A DNA stretch of 64,000 nt from Ooceraea biroi (GCF_003672135.1 NC_039508.1:11109945-11173944); one strand, 5' to 3'. Positions 1-14,800 are shown, counted from the first letter of the stretch. The notes: generated by a model not told the origin, from the sequence alone. Numbers and translations: made by a program.

Positions 1-3000
1 ACTCTCTTCCTTCTTCCCTCCCTCACCACCCCCCTTCATCTATATTCATAGAGAACGGGTCCCGTTCGGCAATTAATAGTAGCAGCATTCTTCGCGGCGT
101 GGTGGGGAGACTGCCGAGTGTCTGGAAACGACGGCGATCTTTTCGTTTTTCATCGCGCCTCAGTCCCGCTTCGCTCGAAATCGCAGGAAAAAACGGGCGT
201 TTATGCTGACAATTCATAATGCGATGCCATTCCGTCCGATTTACAAACCGGTCGCCGCCGCCTCCCTGCCCCCTCCCCCCCGGCAGCAAAGATATTAAAG
301 TGATTTCCGTTCGCCCGCCGCTCTGCGATGCTCCGCTCCGCGCCACACCGTCGCCGCGCTAATTGCTCCTGGAAGAACCGGGAGCTGGTGGAGCACCTAG
401 ACACTTGAAGCTGGCATTCCGCGCGGACAATCGTCCCGACGTGTAAAACGTCGCCTCGCGCGTAAAACACCTCGCGCGGAAAAGCGCGCCGTCATTAAAT
501 GATACAGTTATTATCGCGGCGTGTGCGAGCTCGCGATCTCGTCGCGAGATGAATGACACGCTAGAAAATTACGCCAAGAAATCCGTGAATTCAGAGGTCT
601 CGCGCGTGTGATTTGTACATTAGCAGAATGATTGCTAATGCTGTATCTTGTATCATTCCTCCTTTCCAATCCGGTCGTTTCCTCTCGGCTGATACGATGG
701 CAAGTTGCACTCGGCAGTCTGCAGATTACTCGCGAACCGAGCAGGTTGCTGCCAGGTAATATCGAGGAATGTGTCTTCATTTATTATCTTAAAATTGTGA
801 AGCGCTTCGAAATTTCAGAGTCAGTAAATATAGCATCCTTCGGGAAGGGGGCGTTCTCGTTTTTGACAAAGACGAAGCCGACGGCGCGACCAGGCGGACG
901 AAATTACTTATGAATTTTACTTACGGTCCTGCCTCGCCGCTCGCGTGTACGTTCTATCGCTTAATACGTGTAAGAACGGCCATCAAGCTTGTTCCTAATT
1001 AGGAGCTCGGTTCCTCGGTACTTTTGAAGAGCCCGCCGGGACGCGTTTGCATCGGCCGCGACTTTCTTGCGGACCGTAGCGGATAACTTTCTCGCCGTAA
1101 ATGCTACTCGATGCCGCCTCGATCGGCTTCGTAAATTTTCTACGAAGTCGGAAACGGGATTTCGTCTCGATTCATCTCGCCGGCAATTACCGGCAACGGC
1201 ACATGATCCGCGCTCTCGCCTATCGATGCGCCCGATTTATGGCGTTTCGGACACAGCGGACGCGACGATTTTACTCTTCTCTACGATTTTATCGAGACGC
1301 ATTCTTCAAGCCCGGTACTCTAAAGGTGTACTCATGGGTATCTACATCGCTGCTTAACGTGATATGTTTCTCCATCAGAGCCCCAATCAAAATATTCATA
1401 GAAAATGAAAAAAGATACAAATCAACGCAGTATATAATTTTCACAACATTCTGAGAGAATATCGAATATTTTGTATCTTGTATTATATTTTATATTAAAT
1501 CAATATCATAGCAAAGTCTTCACTATGGCGCAACATTTTCCAAAACTTGGCGTTAGACTTCAAGTGCGCGTAACGGGAGATAATTTGAAGAACACGAAAG
1601 TAATGATCGCGAACCTGTCGTACATTTTACGCAGTGGTTCCTCTTTAATTACTGCATTTTAAGCGCACGTCAGCGCTTTCTCGGCAGCCTGAGATCCACG
1701 ATGATAACCGCGACAAAGATCATCCTCTCCATTCCTCGGAATAGTTCCCGTTTCTGATTCCCCGTAATCCCCGGCGGAAGACACGAATCCGAGCATCGGT
1801 ACACTCGGTCGAAACAGTGGCAGGCCTCCAATTAGGATGAGCCCCCTCGCCTTAAATAATGCCACCGAAGGGGCATCCTTCTCCCTCCGCGGCGCGCGAT
1901 TGACTTTACGCGCTGCGTCTCCGTCTTCTCCTTGTATAAATTAGTCCCGGTCGCCACATAATGGCGTGTCGATGCGCTACTGTCCCCCTCCCCCTCCTCG
2001 CTCCTCTGCAGTCAACCCTTTTGGTTTTTTAATTTGCCCTCCCTCCCTCCTCCTCTCCGTCCGCGCGAGTGTCCTCTTCTTTCATCTCGCTTCCTTCGCC
2101 CGAGTTTCCCTCTCGCTCGCTTCTCCGCTAGGCGCTTATCCAACCGTCCCTCTTCAGTCGGCACCATCCCGCTTTCTTCTTCATCGTGACCGCTCGTCCG
2201 CTCGTCAGACCGGGCCCCGCTTAATTTACGACCAATTAATTTGGATAAACTGAATGAGCGGAGCCCCGCTTTCGATGCACGCGTTAACCGTGAATATTTC
2301 CCCCCGTCTCTCCTGTCCCCAGCGGTCCCTTCCGGTCTGCCTTGTTCGCTGCGTGTAGCTCGTTCCCCGTCTCGAATTCCTATACGACGGACACTTCTTC
2401 TAATCAACCCCGTAGCGTTAACAAAATAGCGAGTACTGGAAATCAGGTACGTCTTCAGTATGCTGTTTCATTTTACTTGGAGCACGTGGAAATTTATCTC
2501 GAGTTCGCAAGCCCTCCCAGCATCCGATCACAGTTCAAGTCCAAAAGAGAAGAAAAATAAAAATTGATCGCTCAGTATATGTGTTTGTGTGTGTGTGTAA
2601 TTAAGACACGAGACATTGATCTTCTCGCGCGACCTGCGTTTCACCGATCACACCGTTCGCGGCGCGGTCACTCGCGACGAAGAGGGTAGGTTACGGGGGG
2701 ACAGCTCCCTCGGACGGGACTAGTGCGTGGCGTCCGGTGTCGTCGACGGGCCTGCTTGGTATTCTGCTCCGGTCCGCGGACATAATTGGACGCCAACCGG
2801 CGACGCTCCTCCGGGTATCGCGAAGACAAGAAATTATTCTTTAATTAATTGTCAGCGCTCAATGTGGCCGCATGCGTAGGATCGTCCGCGGCACGGTACA
2901 TAAATTTCATCTATATGGGAGCGCCGACTGAGAGGTCGCACTCGGAGAGGAGCGCTGTCGGGCCTTTGGAGAAAAGGAGACAGAAAGAGAGAGGACGAGG

Positions 3001-4117
3001 GATCTGCGAACGGCTTCTGATCTACACGGGTGGTGAATATCTGGCGCCTGTTTGTAAAGCCTTTACCGGCCTGGATCTCGTCGCTCCTAAAGGGTCCCTT
3101 CGCCACTTGCCTCGCGCGACCATCGTGGTCCCTGAAACGCGTGTTCTCCAACGCCGGCATTGGAAGGGCCAGAGGAATCGATCATTCTTGAATTAATTGA
3201 CAATCAAATTTGAATATGGAATATATCGAAAGATTTGTCTATGGATATCTAGTTAGATCCGCTTCATATCTCATAATACTGTTGGTTCAATATTTCTAGT
3301 AGGTATTACACGCCACTGGCAAGATTAAATCTCAAGTTCGAACAAGCTTGTGTGAGACGGAATCGAATGCAAACTTATCATGGAATATTGATAAATCTCG
3401 CGTTACGAAGTTTGTTAACGCGCTTCCGATGCACATTTGCATAAAATGCAAAGATGATACGGCAATTATTGGGATGGCACAGCTTTCTGTTCCTCCCTCC
3501 TCTTCTCTCGGATGTTCACAGGGATGCTACGCCGAAAAAAGGAGTTGCAGGCGCCTGTATCCGCACACCGTAAAGCGAGACAGGTGCATACACCGAAGAT
3601 ATGCACAAATATGATAAGGGCAAACGAGCGACCGCCCATAGACACGCGTGTGCGTGCGCGTCGGTGTGCGTCCTCTATATATATTTTATAATTAGCGGCG
3701 GGTCCTCTCCCCTCGATAAATCAGCGCGCCGCCCAGGCTTAAGACTTAATTAAAAATTTAGTCAAAAACCAATTAGCAGCCACGGCGGATTAACATATTT
3801 CTAATTATCTCGCGGACACTTTCGGCCGCCTTATACCACCGGATCGACTACTTGCCATATACGAAGCCGACCTGTCGATGACTGTGCGATACGTGCGATC
3901 GCGCCGAGCGAACCCCGCGTGCTTTCGTTTTCTCTTTTTCTCTTTATCCCGCTCCAATGTGACGCCATATTCGGGAATAAGTTACGTCTGATCAATTGGA
4001 TCATTGTATTGTTCGCAAATCTGTTAATCGGCGGCGATATCGCTTGGTACGTTCAACGGCGCAGCGATGGTTCCTTGAAAGGATTGAGAAATCGACGGGA
4101 CATAAATACTGAAATCA
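1..4117. other. intergenic sequence beyond Msx copy A, no gene seen
   Basis: All open frames here are short, lack recognisable domains and overlap on both strands. The stretch includes a pyrimidine-rich tract on the plus strand at about 1976-2210, a short GT repeat at 2581-2598 and a purine-rich block at about 2940-3010. Confidence 0.7.
2581..2598. repeat. (GT)n microsatellite
   Basis: Short GT dinucleotide run interrupted once by TT. Confidence 0.8.
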
Positions 4118-4517
4118 CTTTTATTTTGCTATAATATACTTCCATGGATAAATTATCATCTTACATTTATACACAAGGCGCATAGGTACGTCTAGAACCT
4201 CGCCACATTCGTAACGTTAGTTTCTTACTGCTTACGAACGATTCCACGTTTCTCGATTCGCGATCGGTGCATGCCACACGATCGACACGAATTTACACGC
4301 ACTTGTCTCCTCGCACATTGCAAAACTTCAACAAGTGTCTGAAAGGTATCTCGGGATCTCAAAGTAAGTTACTAACTGTGCTTGCCGATGAAGGATGAAC
4401 GCTGGCGTCATTGTTTCCCTAAATTGCAACTTTTCAGAATGTGGCTCGAGTTTCGCACGATCTCTAACGCTTTAAGAAAAATATCTCTCACGAATTTCAG
4501 TGGATCTGTTCTTATTT

Positions 4518-4523
4518 TTTATT
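4518..4523 (-). terminator. candidate poly(A) signal AATAAA for Msx copy A
   Basis: Canonical AATAAA on the minus strand, about 1.13 kb past the stop codon. A second AATAAA occurs at 4120-4125, which would extend the 3' UTR to about 1.5 kb. Which one is used cannot be told from sequence. Confidence 0.4.
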
Positions 4524-5648
4524 AATTCTTTCAATATGAGGAATCGTGCTCTCAGGGAGACAATTATTACATTCGACCTCAGCTCGATCACTTTTTCTTG
4601 AATATTCAGACTCGGAATTGTTTGAACGTACCTCGCTTGTTGTACGTGGCTGCACTCTTCCGACCGGTCCGTATTTTAAGAACGAATAGATCCAGCGCGG
4701 TCCAAAAACTAACTCTGTCGAACGCTCGCTCTGCGCGATTTCTCCTCTTGAGGATAATCGAAGCGTCCTGTACACGTGCGTATATACATACGTACACCCA
4801 TAGTTACCATACGAACGCATATCTATGTACACTATGTACACTTTCCCGTGTGTCCTCTCTTGAGATCAAAGCTCCAAGCGCCTTTTCAACCGCCCGATCA
4901 CGCAGCTCGTCATTCAGGGAGAATTATGACGGCGCTTTTTAAGTCACAAACCTGCGGACGATAACTTCAGGCATTCGTGTCGAAAAATTATCCGTCTCCG
5001 GAGAGAGATAAGGCGTCCAAGCTAATGTGCGAGCTTCGCCGTTGTATAATCGACTTCCTAAGTGGCGGATTCCAATATCCGCGGTAATTCGGCGAAAGAC
5101 TGGGTTATCAAAGCCGGAGAGAGATAGAGTGAGAATAAGAGAGAAAGAGAAAGAGCGAGAGTGGCCTAACAAATAAGAGTGATCGGGAACTTTTAGGCGG
5201 TCTCCTCTCTCTGAAACGGAACTCGTCTCAATGTGCAACGTGACTTGTGTATCGTTGACTGAATTGTTCAATCTTCCTGTTGATGCTTGCAACTTCCGGG
5301 AATCTTGAGATGATGATTCTCTCTAAATCTCTTGTCTTCTTTGAATTCTTGAATCCATTTCTCAAAGTTCCAGCTTCTGATTCTCAACTTCTCCGTTCCA
5401 GCCTTTTGATCTTCCAATTTCTCGGTTTTCGGACTATCGACTTCGCACGTTCTTGCCTCTTTCAGTTTCGCTCTTTCAGGTTCTTCAGTACCTCGGGTTC
5501 CAGGATTCACTCAGCGTAGTTCTTCACGAATCTCTGAACCTGTCTCTGGACTTGTCGGATCTCCGAGCTTACAAACCTTGCATCGTCGGATCCTTGGATG
5601 ACGATTAAGAATGACTTGATATCGCACGCGTGTTCTGACGTGTCATTA
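4518..5648 (-). other. probable 3' UTR of Msx copy A
   Basis: This is the stretch downstream of the TAA stop at 5649, up to the first canonical AATAAA on the minus strand that I found. It includes a purine-rich (minus-strand) block at about 5268-5510 and a CT/GA-rich block near 5120-5165. The boundaries are inferred; no transcript evidence is available. Confidence 0.45.
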
Positions 5649-5894
5649 TTAAGGTCGGTGCCCGGGCGGCCCCATGAACATGGCCGCCGCCGCGGCGGCA
5701 TGTGTGTGCCTAGCCATGGCAGCCGCGATGAAGGGTGGCACCCCCGGGGTACCAGGCGGCCCCACTCCGGAGAACATCAGCCCCGATCCGAAACTGGGGT
5801 GCAAGAGGGGCCTCGCGGACAGTCTCAGCTTCTCTATTTCCGCCTCCTGCAGCCGCTTCGCTTTGGCTCTGCGGTTCTGAAACCAGATCTTCAC
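5649..5894 (-). CDS. Dr: Msx copy A, coding exon 3 (recognition helix and C-terminus)
   Basis: The acceptor TTTCAG is followed by GTGAAG (Val-Lys), so the exon begins at homeodomain residue 45 with VKIWFQNRRAKAKRLQEAE. The tail is Pro/Gly/Phe-rich and ends in an alanine run and GHRP, with stop TAA at 5651-5649. The exon is 82 codons including the stop. Confidence 0.94.
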   Translation of the reverse strand: MKIWFQNRRAKAKRLQEAEIEKLRLSARPLLHPSFGSGLMFSGVGPPGTPGVPPFIAAAMARHTHAAAAAAMFMGPPGHRP

Positions 5895-8800
5895 CTGAAA
5901 CATAACGGTGATCGTGTTTAGAACGACGATCACGAGTGAGTACGAGCACTTGACGCTTGGCACGAATAAAATATTCCTGGCTGTCATTTTCCCACATTAA
6001 TTGACAATTGTCTGAATAATTAATGCCAAAGTATAATACGGAAATTTTTAGAGACTTCTGTCACATAAAATGATATTGACTCGATCAATAAATGGTATAA
6101 AAATTCATGGATCCACTACCGTATATTATATGCGCGAGGCACACCCGTTTGACAAATATTACGTAAGTGTTACGTTGCTATTAGTCGACGCTACGTTTTA
6201 ACACGAATGACTGAGGATTTGCTGTCGGCAAACAGCACGGGTTCTACCGTGCATACTCTTGCTCGCGACGATAATTAATAAAATTACACGGCAATCTAAT
6301 AACTAATCAGCATCGTTGGGCAAGTATACCGGTATGCCGTAATTGGCAAATCAAAATCTCCGCGTGAAACGTATGCGAGCATTCAGCGCAGCGTCCGAAC
6401 GACCGATGGAGCTATCAGGAAGGAATAATGGAGGAACGTTCTAAGATAGCGACACGCGTAACGGTTGAATTTACGCACAGGCGAATAGAGCTGACGCTAA
6501 ATCGCGTTTAATTGTTATTTGCGCAGTCGTTTGCGCAGCTGTCACTTTGAATCGACAGCTAATTTGCGGTACTTTGGCACGAAGATGTGAATATAGAGAG
6601 AAGATGGCTCGGTATTTGGGTTACTTATTCATTCCGGATCGATGGAGCTTTCAACGAGCGTATGTTCCCGATAATATGCTCGAATACTCTCCGAGATATA
6701 ACAGCTACGTCGTGAAAGACAACTTGGACGTTTTCTAGAAGATCAAGTCGAGTGTAACGCAATTTTCTAAAAAAAGTATTAGGATTTTAATGTTTTCAAG
6801 TTAGTCACGATGCAATTAATTTAACTTCGTGCGCGGACTTTCTCAAGTATAAATCGCCAAAAAATTAGAAAATTGTAAATTAGAGGTTTAAGTTTTAAAA
6901 TAAAAATAAAACGGTGTCAGAATCATTATCATATTCATTAATAACTCAAGGATAAATTAAAGCTCATTCAAAAGGCAAGTTTAATAAATCCTAGATCCGC
7001 AAGACGTACCAGTCATCCGCTTTCCTCTCGCTGCGCTTGCAAAAAAATTGCGCGACCTCGCGTGAAGTGATAAATTATTTCACGAGACCCGTAGGGAGAT
7101 GAATGTCGCCATCGGCGCAAGTATCACGACTTGAATTGTAGACATATCTCTGAGGTGAATAATGAGAGGAGAGAGCACGAGCGAGGAACGGTTCGGCGGC
7201 TTAAATGACACGAGAAGATGGCGAGGTAATCGTAGCTTATCTAAGCAAATGAATGCGACGTAGCTTCGTCTCCCGGCTGATGCATTGTAACGAATGCGCA
7301 AAGTGTATCTTGGCACGCCAACCACGCGATAACGGGGGCAAGGAGGTGGCTCAAAGCTTGTTACATATATCGCGGGGAGTGATATACCGGCAAAAATAAA
7401 TTTAAAAAACAAGCAGAAAATTATAGGAACAAAAACACGCAATGATATCTGTTAGAAAATAATCTACAATCTCAATTATATCTTGTTTTTGCCGAATTTG
7501 TAGGATACTCATCGAATAAACAGAGACAAATGTTACATTATTCCCCGGGCCTGCATGCAAAGCGACTTTTTCGATTCCGAGAGGGTTAATTGCGTGCGTG
7601 TCGACTGAACGTCCCACCTGCGTCTCCGTGAGGTGAAGGGACGACGAGAATTCCGCCCTTTCGGCTATCGTCAGGTACTGCTTCTCGCGAAACTTTTTCT
7701 CGAGCGATAACAGCTGCTGCGTCGTGAACGGCGTTCTCGGCTTACGGTTTGGCTTGTGCTTCCTGAGGGTGCATCTGACCGGTCCTGGTCCGGGTCCCGG
7801 CAGTCTCAGGTCCCCTGGAAACAAAGAGAAGATCCATGTGTTCAAATAGGATCAGACTTTTCTGCGGAGGCGATATCGTCTGTGATATCAAACAGCAGTA
7901 AAGATTCGAGTCGCGAAGGTAAAGTGTGCCTGGCGGGACCGATCTCGTGTATCAGACGGCTCGATTGGTGGGATGAAACGTTACATCCATGTCCAATAAA
8001 GGCGGCACAAAGCGCCTCTCAATAAAGCGGGAATAAAGTTTGATTTATTTGATGAAAGCGCAATGTAAACGTGGACGTCGTTGCACAAGGAGTTTATTTA
8101 GTCGGGAACGCATGGCGCACCGATTTCCAATGCGAGAAGATGCGAAGTTTTTATTGGAGAATTACTTTTAATATCACGGCACGACCTCACTCATTCTCGT
8201 TTTCAGTGGATTTCAGCGCCGCGGAGCCAGCATTCCTCTTTATGCGCAAAAAGAAGCGATGGATTAAAGTGGACATTACTCCGCCACGACATTACTCCGT
8301 TACCTGTATCGTTAGAGAGAGACGGACAATAATGACGTCCACGTATATTTGTATTTGTACTATTAAAACGCTCGTCCACCAGTCTCCTCGTGCGGCCATT
8401 TGGTGATAATTACCATCGAGTGCGCAACGTTAGCCGTTAATTTACGAGCCCATAACGACGGTTCGGTAAAATGCGTTTTCATAGGTTTCGCATGATGACG
8501 CGATTACGATTCCACCGCGAGCACAGGACGAGGGTGCACATTAAATCATAAAAAATAAATCGTGCTCGAATGCACGACGCACGGCGCCTAATTATCGAGC
8601 CATCATCTTGCATCCGGCGCATGATTATCGGCCATCGTTGTTTATGATCGATTCGTGCGCGTGCAATTACTTGATATTGCGCAAAGCAGTTTGCCACCTA
8701 TTCACGGTAACGTGGCTAACACGCTCGATCGTGTCGCACAGATCGCGTTTCTCATCACTCGTTTGTATAATAAATTCATCCCTCGCTAACGAAGCTGTTC

Positions 8801-11800
8801 ATCCGATTCCGCTGAAAATAGTATCTCGCGGAAGGTAACATATATAATACAAAAAAAGCGAACGACAAAAACAATGAAAAAAAGAATCATATACACGTAT
8901 ATGCGAGTGACGGCTCGCGGTATCGTTGCGTTACGGGAGCATCGTTGCGTCCGGATGCGATGATTAATAATATCCAACGTGAGACGCGTATTTTCAAAGC
9001 CACGCACAATGGACCAAACGAAGTATTGACGTCTATTAAAAATCGTCATGGGAGCTCACCGATAATCCCTTCGATGCGATGCGCGCGCGCACCGGCGCGT
9101 TGTATAATTAGCCATATTATTTCCCTGCAATAATCGCGCGTTGCATTCGAGATAAGCGACTCGTATAACAGTGAGAGTAATTGATACCTCGTGGATACGG
9201 CGCGAGAGTTACGTACGCCAGATGCGGAGTTACGCGTGCTCGATTCTCCTGTATGCACGTGCGCGTCGCTGGCGACGTGAAAAAGTGTTTTCGACATCGA
9301 GCTCGACGAAACGATGACGGTTTCGCGACGGCGAGGAGGGCACGCGTGGATTCCGAGCGCTAATTAACGATCGACCGGCGACAAAAAAGGGCACGCGGCC
9401 ACGCCGGGACATTGTCAACCGGATCGGTCGCGACACCGGTATTACGTCTTCCATTCTCGTTGCGCGGCTCGTTCCCCGTTTCGTGTGTCGTCCGTGGAAG
9501 CTCGTCGTGGCGACTTCCATGCACATAACCGATCAATATGTTCTCTCCGGTGGCTAATTAATTCCTACTAATTAAATACTTATTCAGCCGGATCAAAAGT
9601 GGCGGATCTACTCGCGCCGCTTTCTTTTGCGCTTAAGGACGGTCGCATCTGGGTCGGTGACAACGAAGAAACTTCTTACAGCGAACGTTCTGCTAATTGC
9701 ACCTTGGTGCCTTTTTTCGCGATGTTGTATTTTGATATTAATGTATAACGGTTCCGGCAGATCGTTACTTCACGGCGTTGCGCTAATAAATTATGCAGTT
9801 AACATTCTCGACTTATATAATGCTATTGATACATGCCTTGAGACAATAATATAATTTCTTAACATTGTCAAGATTGTGACATTGTTTATAACATTGTCGA
9901 CGTTAAAATCGACGTCAAGATAATATAGACATTACGTGTAAAGATAATAAAATAATAAACAATAAAGACGGGAAGAATGATCTTCAGGCAAAGTTTTCTT
10001 GGAATTTAATATGATACCGCCACACAGTCGTCCGAGATTTATAAGATACTACTTTATAAGATACAAAGTACTTGCAATGCACACTGAATTTGCAAGAAAA
10101 AGAAAAAGAAGAATATACAGTCGACAAGATACCACAAATCCGCGCGCAATCAGACGATCTGTCGTTACGTGGCTGTCGTTTCCATTCACGTGGTAGCATA
10201 GCGATTTCATGTCGCTCGCCGAAGTTGGCCATGCCGCGCACGTAACCGATCAATATGTTCTTCTTGACTGCTAATTAATTTCTGTTAATTACCCGATCGC
10301 TGAAACACGCACACGAATGACTACATCGCCGCAACGACTGCGGGCGCTGATAGGTATATACGACCCGTTCTCTTTTCACTCGGCGTTGTAAATTTTTTTC
10401 GAATAGCCGAACGCGACGATAAAGATTGCCTCGAACCGTTCAGATGCCAGATAAAGTGCTCGATGTTAAATTAGCCTAATTAGAGATAGCGTAGCTTAAC
10501 GTGCAGCCGAATCGTAAGCTGCGCAATGTTGCGTGTACCGAATACTGTACAAGTTTACCGCAGTTTCAGTTTATTGCAGCGTGTCGCGGTAAGCAATAAC
10601 GTCAAGTGGAACTTCTCAATCACTTCCGGTAGAATAGAAAAGTAAGAATTACGACAACACTTTGTGGCACGATTCGCGATCGCTCGGACATAAACAACCA
10701 GTTTCAAAACTCGTTTTAGTAATGAATCTATTAATGGAGAAATATTTCCGAAATTCGGAGATAAGATTGCTAATTTTATACAAAGTTTCCTGCATAATAA
10801 TCGCACGAAGACTCGAGCATACGGTTGAATTTTGAAGATGCTGAGAAGCGACTCGGCGCAGCTTCCAAACCGGGCGGCTACTAGGCATCGGGCCCTGGGC
10901 CGACCTGGAGGCGGGTAATTACGTCCATGGAATGATGAATCGTCCGAAATATTTTGTAGAACATCACTGGACGTGGGGCGGGCGTCGTTAATTCATTCCT
11001 GCGCGCGCAATCCAGATAAATGTACGCGGCGTTCGAGCCGCATTATAAATGACGTCCGTATTCATAATTTTCGAAAGCCGCCGCGCCCCGGCGACAATCC
11101 TCCCCCGGATTATCAGACCGCATAGGCCTCCGTATCGCACCCCCCGATAATAACTGTCAGCGCTCGAGGACCGAATGGAAACGCGCTAATAAGCTTTTCA
11201 CCGTCCAATTTCTCGGACCCAGGCGTTTCCGTGCGGCATTCAACATTCAAAGATACGATTCGGAAAACGACCTGTCCGCCAATCTCGAGGCTGATAAAGC
11301 GGTTAATTCAACGGTAATGCATCGAGATTTTTATTCATCGCCTCCAGGATCTCTCTCTCTCTCAGGCTCTCTCGTCGCATGCAGAAGATATGATAGAATA
11401 TAGAAATTGTTACAGTTAATTAAAAATTTCTCTCCGCAGGATGAAGGTACTTTCATGCTTTGACGCGGACAATTTCACGGCGGTTGAAGGCCGATTCATT
11501 CAGGCCGAGTCGCTCGGGGTTTCTTGTTGAAAATGCCGACGACTAAAAGGCGCCGTAATTAGCCGAGTTCTCTGTAAGTGAACAATCATCACCGAAGCAA
11601 AAGCGACGATGTCGCGGCGACATTCGACGACGACGACGACGACGTGTGCTCGCGAGTGCAACGATGGTGCATACCGAGCTGCTCCAGCTTCCGTCCTAAG
11701 TGCCGGTAATTGGTGTTGCGCGTTTGAAAAGAAAACGAGAAAGGCAAATCATAAGGAGGAACGTGGGGGCAAGTTGGAAGGAGGAACGGAGACGGCCGAA

Positions 11801-14800
11801 AGGCGAATGGTTTGTCGTTATCGTTCGCAAAAAGCTACGTCGCTCGCGGGAAGCTGAGCGCGCTACACCGAACGGGCCACCTTAACAAGAGCACTTTTTA
11901 TCCCTTGGTGGCTCTTGAATGCATTATGGATGTCGTGAGTTATGTATGACTCTATCATGTCGAACCATTTCGCGATCCCCGGCGCTGGGCGCGCCGGATC
12001 GCTCCTGCTTCCTCCGTCGAACTTTCCGTCTTCTGTTCCCCTTTCCTCTTGGCAACATCTGGAAAATAAGACCGCAAGCACGAGGGTGCGGCGGTGTAAG
12101 CCGGTGTTTCCGTTTGCGTTGATTGTATCTTCCTAATATCAGCTCATTCCCGGATCGACGCTGTCGCTTCGTAACGAGCGTGATACGCGAGCCACCGATT
12201 TCGTTCGCGATTGATATAAATGACGTGAATGCGTTATATTCAATCACGACCCTCGGCGCGATAAGGGAGTCCATGTAGCACGCAGCTGCTCTGATGCGCT
12301 CCCATTAGTCGCGGGGGATTGCGTGTCTTCTCAATATTTTCTCTTTCTCCGGTTACCGTTTCGGTAGCATCGCTCTCCACATCGAGCGCGTTATTATAAC
12401 GCGTTACTTTCAATTATGTCACTCTGGACGATAAGCTAGCGCGCGGGTAACCGGTAGCCGCTCTTAAGCGTTTTATATCAGCGTTTCTGTGCATCCCTCT
12501 AATGTTTTCCCGATCACGCCGACGATTCATGCAGCCTTGCAGCCTTCCTCGAGCGTTTCAATTAAGTTACTTTGGCAAATTGGCAAAACTTGCGCCGTTT
12601 GCATAAATTTCCTCGAATCACCCTAATGATTTCCTTTCTTCGCTCGTCACCCGGTTGATTTTATTATTTTCGCAATTATGAAAAGGCACCAGCACGATGC
12701 TAGCCACTGATACGAGATCGTACCATGATAGAAGACCGCAGCAGCGATTTTGTTCTTCGGAAGCGATTCTTCGCAATCCCATTAAGCACCGTATCGATAA
12801 ATAATGTCTCCGGGTCTTCCCCGAGCAAGCGAAATTATATCCGCGCGTAATGAGGAACTCGCGCCGCTTCCGAGAAAGAAATCTCTAAAACCATTACGAG
12901 ACACCCGTGATGGTGAGCATAAAAGTTGACGCGCGAGCAGCGAACCTGCGTACCTGCGCACTCTCGCCTTTTTTCAGTCCCTCACGAGTGCTCGGGCACT
13001 CGAGGCGGAGTACCTTGAAGAGGGCCACGATGTACGAGCAGTGGTACGAGCTGCGCAGGAGGTGTCGGTTACACCCTAACGAGGTATTACTTTAATTGTC
13101 CATTAGAGACGGATTTTGATGCAGCAATGTTCCACGAGTTCTCCAACGGCACGACGACACGAGTCTTTGCACTTAGACCTCTTTCCCCATTAAAGGGATC
13201 CTCCACTCACTTAGATGAATGGTACTCGCTGCATCTGTGAAGAAATTAACGACGCGAGAATCAGCGATGTCGAGCACGTTGACAATTTGACAGTGGCGTT
13301 TTCGTGATGAAGATCAAGGAATCCTTGAATTTGAAGTAAGTTCGCTTCTTCACTTCTTCAATACTGGATAAATACAGATCAGGTGGTGGGTTTTTTTAAT
13401 CCGCGCAAATCTACTACACGGGAATCAAAGTTTCGTCAATCGCCGAGACACGAGCAAGAGAGCGAGCGTGCGCGCAATCGGCAATTAATAAATCGCAACT
13501 AATTCTCTCGTTCGAGTGATCGTGAATTATTTATTAGTCCAGCGGTCCGGAGCAATGGCAGTAACGGCAGCCTGCGTGGCGTCTAATTATCGCGACTTGG
13601 AGCCGCTACGGCTTTCCTTCTCGATTTATTAGCCAATTACAATCCATATATCCGCCACCGGTCATGGAACAAGATCTGTATCTGCGCGGCTGATCACTTT
13701 TGTACCTGTCCCAGGAATCGCGCTGCGCTCGCTTGCTTTCACGGTTTCTCCCCTTCCTCTTTGGGCAATTACATCGGATTAGGTCCGCGCAGACGATTTT
13801 TCGTTCGAGTCACCTGTGGTCAGGACCCACGGTCGCGTCAAAGGCGACGAGGAATATCTCTACGAGATACTGATTGCGCGTTTTAATGGCCTAGATAAGC
13901 GACAATCGAGTTTGGCGCGCGATCGAATCTTTCGCATCGTCATCGGCTGCGTTTCATGACATGCTGGACCAAGAGTATCCAAGTCTCGTGTCGACGTTTG
14001 TGGAACGGAGTCGAGCGAGCGAAACCTTAACAGTCACTCGCCACAACCCCATCAGGAGATCGACGTCGACGAGTGGAAGGAAAATCGCGACTTCGTTGAC
14101 TCGCACGCGTAAGTACACTCGATAAGTGAATGATGCGTGGATTCTCGTGGTTCTCGGAACGAATTACTATGGCTCTGTGCGTGCGTGCGACTTTACGTCC
14201 ACGGGTACCGTTTCAAGTACTGCTAACAAGTATTTGATAATATTGCCGTGTACACGATAAAAGTAGCACGGTAATAAAACTGTGAGATAAAGTGAAGTAA
14301 CGTAGGAGTGGCCGGGAATTGAGTAAAACAAAAATTCCCTAAAGATATAATTAACCAGTATCGATACGAGTTGACTAACGGCTGTAAAACGATTATTACG
14401 ACGCACATAATAAATTTCAACATTCGCTATAGGACATTTATCCTAAATTTATTAGTCTATGAAGGGAAGCGCGATAGCTCTGAAACCGCGGTCGCATAAT
14501 CGGCCATCTGTTTAGATTAATAGCACGGAATCCGCATAAAAAGCTCGTTTAAGGGGTCAAAGGTCACGAAGTAGAAAATTATTCACTGAGCAACGTAACG
14601 AATGATTTCTAATCAATAATTTAGTGACGTTTCTGATTAGATTGATATTGGAACGCGAATGTCCCGATAGAGTTGACGGCAATAATAAATTAGAGCAGGT
14701 ACGCGCCCGTCGCGTTAAATATGTATCCGTTGTGGATTTTTGCGGCACGTTTCGTGCGTTCAGGATTATATTCCGCCATTAGTCCTGCGCCCATTAAATC

